This document shows, in pieces, positions 1-6,374 of a stretch of 9,416 bases of DNA. The DNA lies in assembly GCA_028290325.1 (NCBI GenBank), contig JAQGJY010000013.1, positions 1-9,416 on the forward strand. Reading direction: 5' to 3'. The notes under the pieces are model-generated. The model made no database searches. It was given only the letters and a program-made list of their open reading frames with translations, and was not told the DNA's origin. This DNA comes from Tardiphaga sp. (GTDB lineage Bacteria; Pseudomonadota; Alphaproteobacteria; Rhizobiales; Xanthobacteraceae). The stretch's first letter is position 1, and every line of letters begins with the position of its first letter. The translations under genes were made by a program, and so were the position numbers.

Positions 1-1
1 T

Positions 2-77
2 TGGCAGGGGCGGTAGGGCTCGAACCTACGACAACCGGTTTTGGAGACCGGTACTCTACCAACTGAGCTACACCCCT
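2..77 (-). tRNA. tRNA-Trp (anticodon CCA)
   Basis: Read on the minus strand, this is a complete 76-nt cloverleaf ending in a genomically encoded CCA. The acceptor stem AGGGGTG pairs with CGCCCCT (one G-T pair) and the discriminator base is G. The D-arm is GCTC/GAGT-like, the anticodon loop is CTCCAAA (anticodon CCA, Trp), and the T-loop is TTCGAGC between GTAGG and CCTAC. In alphaproteobacteria tRNA-Trp commonly sits just upstream of secE-nusG and the ribosomal protein/rpoBC region. If that holds here, secE would lie beyond the left edge; this is inference from known gene order and is not visible in the window. Confidence 0.97.
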
Positions 78-226
78 ATGGAACCGACGCAGCGCCTTCG
101 GTTCGCGGTGTTTCAAGCATAAATTGCCCCTGAAATGCAAGGCCTCCCCGCGTTGAACCCACCTGTTCAAGCCGCCCGAACTCGGTCACTCTGCCGACAA
201 AGCAGAGAAACTTTGAGGGAGACACC

Positions 227-1450
227 ATGAACGCGCAGCCACTCGCCAAATCCAACCCGTCGCCGCAGACGCCACAACTGCCGCAGGCGAGCCCCGCCTC
301 GATCGGCCTATCGCCTGCCCGCCTCAAGGCGATGTCGGATGCCTTCAAGCGCGAAATTGACAAGGGCACCACTCCGGGCGTGACGATGCTGGTGGCGCGA
401 CGCGGCCAGATCGGATTTTTCGAGGCCTTCGGCAAGCAGAACCCGGCGCTGGACGCGCCGATGACGCGCGACAGCATCTTCCGTATTTTCTCGATGACCA
501 AGCCGCTGGTCTCGCTCGGCATCATGCAACTGGTCGAAGACGGCCACCTGCTGCTCAACGACCCGCTCGCCAAATATATCCCGGAGTTCGCGGACCAGCG
601 CGTCGGCATCGAGCGCAACGGCGCACTTGAACTCGCCTTGCCCGCGCGTGCGATCACCATTCAAGATCTGCTCCGGCACACGTCCGGCCTGTCCTACGAG
701 ATCACCGGCACCGGCATGGTGCAGCGGCTATACGCAAAATCGGGCGCGCGCGATCGCACCATCACGAACGCGCAGCATGCGTCGATCGTCGCGAAGTTGC
801 CGTTGATGTGTCAGCCCGGCGCGGAATGGAACTACTCACGCGCGACTGACATCCTCGGCCGCATTATCGAGGTCATCTCGGGCAAAACGCTCAGCGCTTA
901 TCTCACCGAACGCATTCTCGCGCCTTTGCAGATGACAGAGACCGCTTTTCATGCCGGCGCGGAAAACGCTCACCGCCTCGCCGAGCCGTTCGCCACCGAT
1001 CCATGGACCGGCGATAAGGTCGCTTTGTTCAACATGCTGGAAAAACCGGTGATGGAATCGGGCGGCGGCGGTCTGGTGTCGACGACGATGGATTACGCGC
1101 GCTTCTGCCAGATGCTGCTCAACGGCGGTGAACTCGACGGCACGCGGATCATCGGTCGCAAGACGCTGCATTTCATGGCGTCGAACCATCTCGACCCGAA
1201 GGTCAAAGTGGAAAGCCATTTGCTGCCGCCGGGCCACGGTTTCGGTCTCGGCTTCGCCGTCCGCACGCATGACGGAATGGCCCCGTTCGCGGGCTCGACC
1301 GGTCAGTTCTTTTGGAGCGGCATGGCCGGCACGTTCTTCTGGATCGATCCGCAGGAAGATCTGTTCGCGGTCTTCATGTCGCAGGGTCCGGGCCAGCGTG
1401 AACATTTCCGTACGCTGGTGAGAAGCCTCGTGTACGCGGCGGTGGAGTGA
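227..1450 (+). CDS. Serine hydrolase, class C beta-lactamase / EstB-like esterase family
   Basis: This 407-residue protein has the beta-lactamase (serine-active penicillin-binding) fold. Ser89-Met-Thr-Lys92 is the SxxK motif with the nucleophile and general base, after the usual DSIFRIFSMTK lead-in. Tyr203 in WNYSRATDILG is the YxN-type tyrosine, with Arg in place of the Asn of true class C beta-lactamases. GSTGQFFWSGMAGT (357-370) takes the place of the KTG strand. The replaced YSN and KTG motifs and the length fit EstB-type esterases and 6-aminohexanoate-dimer-hydrolase relatives better than an antibiotic-hydrolysing enzyme, so the substrate is probably an ester or amide that cannot be named. 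There is no signal peptide: the first 20 residues are polar and Pro/Gln-rich, so it is probably cytoplasmic. GAGGGAG about 6 nt before the ATG supports the start. It appears to be a single-gene unit, convergent with the SDR downstream. Confidence 0.9.
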   Translation: MNAQPLAKSNPSPQTPQLPQASPASIGLSPARLKAMSDAFKREIDKGTTPGVTMLVARRGQIGFFEAFGKQNPALDAPMTRDSIFRIFSMTKPLVSLGIMQLVEDGHLLLNDPLAKYIPEFADQRVGIERNGALELALPARAITIQDLLRHTSGLSYEITGTGMVQRLYAKSGARDRTITNAQHASIVAKLPLMCQPGAEWNYSRATDILGRIIEVISGKTLSAYLTERILAPLQMTETAFHAGAENAHRLAEPFATDPWTGDKVALFNMLEKPVMESGGGGLVSTTMDYARFCQMLLNGGELDGTRIIGRKTLHFMASNHLDPKVKVESHLLPPGHGFGLGFAVRTHDGMAPFAGSTGQFFWSGMAGTFFWIDPQEDLFAVFMSQGPGQREHFRTLVRSLVYAAVE

Positions 1451-1482
1451 GGGAGTGTCCTTCCGTGCGCTGCTGAGGTGAC

Positions 1483-1506
1483 GACATCGACGTTTTGGTC
1501 GATGTC
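1483..1506. terminator. Hairpin in convergent gap, possible bidirectional terminator
   Basis: GACATCGAC (1483-1491) and GTCGATGTC (1498-1506) form a perfect 9-bp stem around the 6-nt loop GTTTTG. It lies 33 nt after the serine hydrolase stop codon and between convergent genes, the usual place for a shared terminator. There is no T-run after the stem on either strand, so it is not a canonical intrinsic terminator. It may instead protect mRNA 3' ends or belong to the repeat cluster that follows. Confidence 0.5.
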
Positions 1507-1550
1507 AAACCACCAGCGAGCCGGACTCCCCAACCCCGCGGGGCGTAGGG

Positions 1551-1612
1551 ATTCCGGGGCTGCGCCACTCTCCTTGGGCTAACGCCTTCGCGGAGATGAC
1601 GCATCCCGGAAT
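1551..1612. repeat. Palindromic intergenic repeat, ATTCCGGG family (copy 1)
   Basis: The outer arms ATTCCGGG (1551-1558) and CCCGGAAT (1605-1612) are perfect inverse complements. Inside them TGCGCCACTCTCC pairs with GGAGATGACGCA, with one mismatch and one bulge, so the whole unit can fold into one long hairpin around a loop near 1575-1590. The outer arms are shared with the larger element at 5150-5288. A further 10-bp palindrome CCCCGCGGGG (1534-1543) lies just to the left. Such units are widespread in intergenic DNA of Bradyrhizobium and its relatives. No coding potential was recognised here. Confidence 0.75.
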
Positions 1613-1622
1613 AACAAGACGA

Positions 1623-2390
1623 TCAGCTGATCGTCGCGCCGCCATCGATCACGATGGTCTGGCCGGTCATGAAATTCCCGGCGGCCGAACCGAGAAACAC
1701 CGCCGCGCCGGCGATTTCGTCCGGCGTGCCGATCCGCAACAACGGCGAGCGCGCGGTCGAGGCCTTCAGATTGTCCGGATTGTCCCACAACGCTTTGGCG
1801 AAATCGGTTTTGATGAGGCCGGGCGCGATGCAGTTCACGCGCACATTGTGCTTGCCATATTCGCAGGCGAGGTTGCGCGCGAGCTGCATGTCGGCGGCCT
1901 TCGAGATCGCGTAGGCGCCCAATATCGTCGAGCCCTTGAGGCCGCCGATCGATGACACGATGATCACTGATCCGTCCTTGCGCGCGATCATGTCCGGCAC
2001 GACCATGCTGGTCAGCCAGTTGTTGGCCACGATATTGTTGTCGAGAATTTTGCGAAACGCATCGTCGGAAATATCGCCGAGCGGACCGTAATACGGATTC
2101 GAGGCCGCGTTGCAGACCAGCACGTCGATCTTGCCGAAGGCGCGGTTGCTCTCGGTGACGAGGTTCTGCAAGTTTTCCTTGCTGGAGATATTCGCGGCGA
2201 TCGCGATTGCCGTCCCCGAACCGAACCGATCGTTGATCTCTTTGGCGACGGTGTCGCAGACGTCCTGCTTGCGCGAGGAGATCACGACTTTCGCGCCGTG
2301 CTCGGCCATGCGTTCCGCGATGGCGCGGCCGATGCCACGCGTCGAGCCGGTGATGACGGCGACTTTTCCAGTCATATCAAACAAAGTCAT
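1623..2390 (-). CDS. Short-chain dehydrogenase/reductase (SDR1, NADP-type signature)
   Basis: This is a 255-residue classical SDR with a full set of motifs: TGSTRGIG (14-21) for the nucleotide-binding turn, NAA at 94-96, Asn119, Ser147, and Tyr160-x3-Lys164 as the catalytic residues. The second strand ends in ISSRKQD (Arg40, Lys41) with no acidic residue, which favours NADP(H). IDGG near 248-251 is the usual C-terminal motif. The sequence is of the DHRS4/glucose-1-dehydrogenase-like kind, but the substrate cannot be read. The ATG at 2390 is preferred over an upstream in-frame start (2555). It has AAAGGGAAGAG just ahead of it, the SDR fold begins within six residues, and the extra 55 residues would lie inside the phosphatase gene and look non-native. 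It follows the phosphatase gene by 43 nt and is probably co-transcribed with it. A role reducing a keto-acyl-CoA or keto-acid is possible from context only. Confidence 0.93.
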   Translation of the reverse strand: MTLFDMTGKVAVITGSTRGIGRAIAERMAEHGAKVVISSRKQDVCDTVAKEINDRFGSGTAIAIAANISSKENLQNLVTESNRAFGKIDVLVCNAASNPYYGPLGDISDDAFRKILDNNIVANNWLTSMVVPDMIARKDGSVIIVSSIGGLKGSTILGAYAISKAADMQLARNLACEYGKHNVRVNCIAPGLIKTDFAKALWDNPDNLKASTARSPLLRIGTPDEIAGAAVFLGSAAGNFMTGQTIVIDGGATIS

Positions 2391-2433
2391 ATGTCTCTTC
2401 CCTTTATGGTTTGCTTTTTTAGTCGAATAAAAA

Positions 2434-3171
2434 CTACGCCAGTTTCGTCGTCGCGACTTCCGGACCGGCTGGTTGATGCATCGCCGCGTGTTCGGGTGAG
2501 GCAATCCATGGCTGCTGATTGATGAATGGAATCCGCCAGCCGACATGGCCGTCACTTGCCATGTGATCGAGCCGCGTCACCGAACAATTGTCGATTGTGA
2601 AGGCGAGTCCCCTGTCCGGCTGGTCTTTCAACGCGACGCCGATCGCGGCCTTGATGGTGCCGCCATGTGCGACCGCGACGATATCGCGCCCGGCATGCGC
2701 GGCGGTGATACGGGCGATCGCGCTTTGCGTCCGACGATAAAGGTCGAGGAAACTTTCGCCGTTGGGCGCCGGCTCATCGATTGGTGCGAACCAGAACGTG
2801 TCGAGATTGGTCGGCAAATTGGCGAAGAACTCCGCGCGATTCATGCCCTGCCAATCACCCAGATGTTGCTCGTTGAGATCGGCCTCATGCGGCATCGTAT
2901 CGGGTTTCGGATAACCGGCATCCCAGATCGCCGCCGCCGTCATATGCGTGCGCTTCAGCTTGCTCGAGACCCACACCGCGTTGCGCGGCAAAATCTTGCC
3001 GACGGCATCGAACACGACGCGATCGCTGCAATCGCAGGACATGTCCTTCTGACCGTAGATGTTGCCGCCGTCGTCGCGCACCGGCGCGTGGCGCACCCAC
3101 CACCAGCGCGTCGCCGTCACGCCTTTTGGAATGGTATGTTGAGCGACGAACGGCTTGTCGGAATTGGACAT
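2434..3171 (-). CDS. Histidine phosphatase superfamily protein (phosphoglycerate-mutase-like)
   Basis: This 245-residue protein carries the branch-1 histidine phosphatase signature. VRHAPV (26-31) holds the phospho-accepting His28 with Arg27. SSKLKRT (69-75) supplies the phosphate-binding Arg74. NEQHLGDWQG holds the acid Glu101. NGES (137-140) and VAHGG (167-171) supply the second catalytic His169. RHA replaces the common RHG, as is often seen in alpha-ribazole-phosphatase-like (CobC-type) members, so catalysis is probably retained. No other cobalamin gene is present, so a CobC role is not supported. The Pro/Ala-rich tail after about residue 222 is probably disordered. The ATG at 3171 is chosen with GAAGGG 8 nt ahead; a TTG three bases upstream is an alternative. 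It probably leads a two-gene operon with SDR1. Its proximity to a metabolite kinase makes a small phosphorylated metabolite a reasonable but unproven substrate. Confidence 0.9.
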   Translation of the reverse strand: MSNSDKPFVAQHTIPKGVTATRWWWVRHAPVRDDGGNIYGQKDMSCDCSDRVVFDAVGKILPRNAVWVSSKLKRTHMTAAAIWDAGYPKPDTMPHEADLNEQHLGDWQGMNRAEFFANLPTNLDTFWFAPIDEPAPNGESFLDLYRRTQSAIARITAAHAGRDIVAVAHGGTIKAAIGVALKDQPDRGLAFTIDNCSVTRLDHMASDGHVGWRIPFINQQPWIASPEHAAMHQPAGPEVATTKLA

Positions 3172-3288
3172 CAACGCGACCCTTCAATAATGTTGCAAGT
3201 GATGTACGTGAGCGAGAGCGAGGCCTCAAGCCTCATCGCAAACTCGTATTCCGCACGACGGCAATCAAAAATACTTAGGGAGACACTC
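3172..3288. promoter_or_regulatory. Divergent promoter region between phosphatase and SDR2 genes
   Basis: This 117-bp gap separates the 5' ends of the minus-strand phosphatase-SDR1 pair and the plus-strand SDR2 gene, so it must hold promoters for both directions unless transcription arrives from farther away. A short inverted repeat GAGGC-CTCAA-GCCTC (3220-3234) lies near its centre and could be a regulator site. No convincing -35/-10 pair was found in either direction. Ribosome sites lie at the edges: GAAGGG for the phosphatase and AGGGAG for SDR2. Confidence 0.4.
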
Positions 3289-4074
3289 ATGGGCCGCCTC
3301 GAAGGCAAATCCGTCATCATCACCGGCGCCGGCAGCGGCATCGGGCGCGCGGCCTCACTGATGTTTTCCAAGGAAGGCGCGAGGCTGATCATCGTCGATC
3401 GCAGCGAAGCCGTGCATGAGACCGCCGCGATGGTCGCCAAGGCCGGCGGCGCGATCGAGGCCGTGACGGCCGATGCCGGCTCCGAAGCCGATGTGAAGGC
3501 GTTCGTCGAGAAGGCGGTGTCGGCATACGGCAGGCTTGATGCGATCTGGGCCAATGCCGGGGTCAGCGGCGGCCTTGTGCCGCTCGGTGAACAGACGGTC
3601 GAACAATGGCAGGAGGTGCTGCGCGTCAATCTGATCGGCCCGTTCCTCGCGGTGAAATACGCGATGCCGCTGATGGTGAAGCAGAAGTCAGGCGCAATCG
3701 TGTTGACGGCTTCCGTGGCCGGCCTGAAGTCCGGCGCCTCGGGGCATCCTTATGCGGCGAGCAAGGCCGGCGTCATCAGCCTTGTCCAAACGACAGCCTA
3801 TTCGCTCTCGGGCACAGGCGTGCGGATCAACGCGGTCTGTCCGGGCTTGATCGAGACCGGCATGACCAAGCCGATCTTCGACAATGCAAGAGAGCGTGGC
3901 ACCGACGGCAAGATCGGACAGCTCAATCCGCTCAAGCGCGCCGGCCAGCCGCACGAACTCGCCGCGATGGGGCTGTTTCTCGCCAGCGACGACGCGTCCT
4001 ACGTCAACGGTCAGGCCATTCCCGTCGATGGCGGACTGACGGCGTCGATGCCTTACGCGGGCAAGCCGATCTAG
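3289..4074 (+). CDS. Short-chain dehydrogenase/reductase (SDR2, NAD-type signature)
   Basis: This is a 261-residue classical SDR. TGAGSGIG (12-19) is the glycine-rich turn and Asp37 ends the second strand (IIVDRS), which predicts NAD(H). NAG (89-91), Asn114, Ser142, Tyr155 and Lys159 form the usual active site, and VDGG (246-249) closes the fold. The complete motif set argues for an active oxidoreductase, most likely oxidising a secondary alcohol; the substrate is unknown. The ATG at 3289 is chosen because AGGGAG lies 6 nt upstream and the fold begins at residue 3. A much longer in-frame reading from 2545 would run antisense through the phosphatase gene and is rejected. It differs from SDR1 in cofactor signature and in most of the substrate-binding region, so the two are not recent duplicates. 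Confidence 0.94.
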   Translation: MGRLEGKSVIITGAGSGIGRAASLMFSKEGARLIIVDRSEAVHETAAMVAKAGGAIEAVTADAGSEADVKAFVEKAVSAYGRLDAIWANAGVSGGLVPLGEQTVEQWQEVLRVNLIGPFLAVKYAMPLMVKQKSGAIVLTASVAGLKSGASGHPYAASKAGVISLVQTTAYSLSGTGVRINAVCPGLIETGMTKPIFDNARERGTDGKIGQLNPLKRAGQPHELAAMGLFLASDDASYVNGQAIPVDGGLTASMPYAGKPI

Positions 4075-4112
4075 TTCGTTGCCGCGCGCGGCGCGCGACG
4101 CAAACCAACATC

Positions 4113-4135
4113 GTCACCCGGCTTGACCGGGTGAC
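4113..4135. terminator. Palindromic hairpin in convergent gap (GTCACCCGG motif)
   Basis: GTCACCCGG (4113-4121) and CCGGGTGAC (4127-4135) form a perfect 9-bp stem around CTTGA. The core resembles another intergenic repeat type of Bradyrhizobium relatives, in which a CCCGGC-CTTG-like centre is flanked by GC-rich arms. It lies between the convergent ends of SDR2 and the EamA gene, so it may also act as a transcript end for both, although neither strand has a clean T-run after it. The rest of the 4075-4219 gap shows nothing else recognisable. Confidence 0.6.
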
Positions 4136-4219
4136 CATTATTCATGACCTTCGTAATTGAACGTGCGCCTCGGCGATGCTTGCCTCGCGGCTGACGACGG
4201 CCATTGGTGTTGCAGATAC

Positions 4220-5155
4220 CTACAACCCATCGGGCGGCAGGCCCGACGTTGATGCCGCCACGAGGCGCTTCTTGTCGCGGACGCGTTCGCGATACAACGC
4301 ATACAACCCCGACAATACGATGATCGACGCCCCGATCGTCATCGGCATATCCGGCACGTCGCCAAAGACGAGAAAACCAAGCAGCATCGCCCACAGCAAC
4401 GCCGTGTAGCGAAATGGCGCGACGGCCGAGATATCGCCGGCGCGCATCGCCACGATGACGCATTGATAGCCGATCAGCACCAGCACCGCCGCAAGCGACA
4501 GCAGCCCGACGGAGGGACCGGACAACGGACGCCAGCCGCCCAATGGCACGAGCACGCAGGCCCCGGCCGTCGTCACGGTGATCGTCGTCAGCAGCGTGAT
4601 GAAGAGCGAGGGAATCTCGGCCGGGATGCGTTTGGTGGCGAGATCGCGTACCGCGCTGAACGCCACCGACACCAGAGCAAACAGCGAGAACTGGTTGAAG
4701 CCCGCGACGCCCGGCCGGACGATGATGAGCACACCGATGAATCCCGCCGCGATCGCCAGCCAGCGCCGCCATCCGACCGGCTCAGCGAACACCAGCGCCG
4801 CGCCCATCGTCACGGCCAGCGGCTGGACCTGAAAGATCGCCGATGTATTGGCCAGCGGCAGATGCGTGATCGCCGCCAGGAACGCGATGGTGCCGCCGAC
4901 CTCGCCGGCGACGCGCACCGCCACCGGCGCGATGAACAGGACGCGCAACGGGCGAAAGGCTTGCCGGTGCCAGACAAGCGCCGCGATCAGCACGATCGCG
5001 AACAGCCCCCGCACCAGCATCACCTGACCGAAATTGATCTCGGTGGTGACGATCTTGGTGATCGCATCGTTCATCGTAAAACCAGCCATGGCCGCGGCCA
5101 TGAACAGGCTTCCACGCAAATTCGGAGAAAGGGCCAAGATCGGTGTCCACGTCAT
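4220..5155 (-). CDS. EamA / DMT-family inner-membrane transporter
   Basis: This 311-residue protein has the layout of the drug/metabolite transporter superfamily, with about ten hydrophobic helices in two EamA repeats. The first repeat begins at RGSLFMAAAMAGFTMND (14-30), has the typical VRG after its second helix (48-50) and ends with FAEPVGWRRW...GVLIIVRPG (123-149). The second ends with FGDVPDMPMTIGASIIVLSG (264-283) and a basic cytoplasmic tail. Relatives move amino acids, organic acids or other small metabolites, usually outward; the substrate cannot be told. The start is uncertain. The ATG at 5155 lies inside the arm of a palindromic repeat and has no good ribosome site. A TTG at 5137 and an ATG at 5101 (GGAAG upstream) are alternatives, but family similarity appears to begin near residue 9 (SPNLRG), which favours 5155 or 5137. 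It follows the kinase gene on the same strand across the repeat, so co-transcription is possible. Confidence 0.88.
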   Translation of the reverse strand: MTWTPILALSPNLRGSLFMAAAMAGFTMNDAITKIVTTEINFGQVMLVRGLFAIVLIAALVWHRQAFRPLRVLFIAPVAVRVAGEVGGTIAFLAAITHLPLANTSAIFQVQPLAVTMGAALVFAEPVGWRRWLAIAAGFIGVLIIVRPGVAGFNQFSLFALVSVAFSAVRDLATKRIPAEIPSLFITLLTTITVTTAGACVLVPLGGWRPLSGPSVGLLSLAAVLVLIGYQCVIVAMRAGDISAVAPFRYTALLWAMLLGFLVFGDVPDMPMTIGASIIVLSGLYALYRERVRDKKRLVAASTSGLPPDGL

Positions 5156-5288
5156 TCCGGGGCGCGAACGCCTTTCGGCGGACGCGAGCCCGGAATCTCA
5201 TGCGTTACATCGCATGTGCCATCACGAGGGTGATTCCGGATCTGCGTTCGCACCGGCTCCGCCGGTGCGCGTACATCCCGGAATGACG
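5150..5288. repeat. Nested palindromic intergenic repeat, ATTCCGGG family (copy 2, composite)
   Basis: The outer arms CGTCATTCCGGG (5150-5161) and CCCGGAATGACG (5277-5288) are exact inverse complements. The element has two half-units, each itself palindromic. The left one runs from ATTCCGGG (5154) to CCCGGAAT (ending 5196). The right one runs from GATTCCGG (5232) to the right outer arm and contains a 9-bp stem CGCACCGGC-TCC-GCCGGTGCG (5249-5269). Between the halves lies CATGCG-TTACAT-CGCATG (5199-5216). It fills nearly the whole gap between the kinase and EamA genes and supplies the possible EamA start codon. It could act as a terminator or RNA-stability element between the two genes. The family is common in Bradyrhizobium relatives; whether it is mobile is not visible here. 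Confidence 0.85.
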
Positions 5289-5299
5289 AGTGTGTTGCC

Positions 5300-6361
5300 C
5301 TATTTCGCGCCGGCTTTCAGCGCGTACTGCCACGACGCCTGGGCCAACGGCACCGTCCGCTTGACGGATTCCTTGGCCTTGTCGCTGGCGGCGGTGCCGT
5401 CGCGAATGCGGCCCGCGATGCCCTGCAAGATGCCGGCGAGCCGGAACAGATTGTAGGAGTAATACCAGCTCAACTCCGGCACTTCCTTGCGGCCCGTCAT
5501 CTTGCAATAGATCTGCGCGGCCTCGTCCATCGTCGGAATGTCGAGCGCCTTGAAGTCGAGGCCGGCGAGACCCGGCATCGTCCACTGCATCAGCAGATAC
5601 GTGAAGTCGGCCATCGGATCGCCGAGCGTCGATAATTCCCAGTCCAATACGGCCTGCACGCGCGGCTCGGTGCCGTGGAACACCATATTGTCGATGCGGT
5701 AATCGCCGTGAACGACGGACACCCGCTCCTGCTGCGGCACCGAGGTCGGCAACCATTCCATCAAACGATCCATTTCAGGAATCGATTGCGTCTCGGACGC
5801 CTTGTACTGCTTGGTCCAGCGATCGACCTGCCGGGCGAAGTAGTTCCCCGCTTTGCCGAAATCGCCAAGCCCGATCGCGTCGGGCTCGTACATGTGCAAC
5901 TTCGCCAGCGTTTCGATCTTGCTCGTGAAGATCGCGCGACGTTGATCACGCGCGACATTCGGCAGCGCCGGATCCCAGAAGATGCGGCCGTCTTCATGCG
6001 ACATCACGTAGAACGCCGAGCCGAGCACGGCATCGTCCATGCAGAGCGCGAAGGCTTTCGCAACCGGAAAGCCCTGCTTGCCGAGCGCGGCGATCACCTT
6101 GAATTCGCGATCCACCGCATGCGCCGACGGCAATAATTTGCCGAACGGCTTGCGGCGCATCACGTAAGAACGCGCCGGCGTGTTCAGCCGATAGGTCGGG
6201 TTCGACTGACCACCCTTGAATTGCAGGACGGTCAGCGGACCCTGATAGCCTTCGACATTGTCGCGCATCCAGCCGTCGAGGCGCGCTTCATCGACCCGAT
6301 GACGCTCCTCGACGGGCTTGGTGCCCGAATATTCGTCGTCTTTACGAACGCCTTCGGTCAC
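5300..6361 (-). CDS. APH-fold acyl-CoA kinase, ACAD10/11 kinase-domain / LvaA-like
   Basis: This 353-residue phosphotransferase has the aminoglycoside-phosphotransferase/choline-kinase fold. GGQSNPTY (50-57) is the nucleotide loop. YVMRRKP (66-72) carries basic residues in the place of the ATP-contacting lysine, and Glu86 lies in DREFKVI. HGDYRIDN (218-225) is the catalytic loop with Asp220 and Asn225. VLDWE (238-242) holds the metal-binding Asp240. These segments, together with LLPSAHAVDREF and GRIFWDP, closely resemble the kinase domain of animal ACAD10/ACAD11 and the class of P. putida LvaA. Those act on the hydroxyl of 4-hydroxyacyl-CoA, not on antibiotics. The start is GTG at 6361, with GAAAGG 7 nt upstream. 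It begins 13 nt after the dehydrogenase stop codon, so the two are surely one operon and probably work in sequence. The exact acyl chain is unknown. An aminoglycoside-resistance role is not supported. Confidence 0.92.
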   Translation of the reverse strand: MTEGVRKDDEYSGTKPVEERHRVDEARLDGWMRDNVEGYQGPLTVLQFKGGQSNPTYRLNTPARSYVMRRKPFGKLLPSAHAVDREFKVIAALGKQGFPVAKAFALCMDDAVLGSAFYVMSHEDGRIFWDPALPNVARDQRRAIFTSKIETLAKLHMYEPDAIGLGDFGKAGNYFARQVDRWTKQYKASETQSIPEMDRLMEWLPTSVPQQERVSVVHGDYRIDNMVFHGTEPRVQAVLDWELSTLGDPMADFTYLLMQWTMPGLAGLDFKALDIPTMDEAAQIYCKMTGRKEVPELSWYYSYNLFRLAGILQGIAGRIRDGTAASDKAKESVKRTVPLAQASWQYALKAGAK

Positions 6362-6368
6362 GTCGCGA

Positions 6369-6374
6369 CCTTTC
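6369..6374 (-). promoter_or_regulatory. Ribosome binding site for the GTG-started kinase
   Basis: GAAAGG on the minus strand directly abuts the dehydrogenase stop codon TAA and is 7 nt from the GTG at 6361. It decides the kinase start against a longer reading to 6526, which would overlap the dehydrogenase gene in another frame by about 150 nt. The close packing suggests translational coupling of the two proteins. Confidence 0.75.

Noticed and set aside
81..104. GAACCG / CGGTTC inverted repeat just upstream of tRNA-Trp
   Set aside because: The 6-bp arms with a 12-nt loop are short and close to chance in this GC-rich DNA, and no function is indicated.
227..1450. True class C beta-lactamase (AmpC)
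   Set aside because: There is no signal peptide, YSR replaces YSN, and there is no KTG motif. The protein fits cytoplasmic EstB-like esterases better.
2391..2555. 55-residue N-terminal extension of SDR1
   Set aside because: It overlaps the 3' end of the phosphatase gene in another frame and has no family similarity. A good ribosome site lies before 2390.
2545..3288. Long upstream extension of SDR2
   Set aside because: It is antisense to the histidine phosphatase gene and Arg/His-rich. The ribosome site AGGGAG and the fold start both mark 3289 as the real start.
4463..5233. 256-codon plus-strand open frame
   Set aside because: It is antisense to the EamA transporter, and its Arg/Gln/His-rich composition without hydrophobic pattern is that of a shadow frame.
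5300..6361. Aminoglycoside resistance gene
   Set aside because: The fold is shared, but the motifs GGQSNPTY, DREFKV and VLDWELSTLGDP, together with the dehydrogenase operon, point to the ACAD10/11 kinase group and not to a resistance enzyme.
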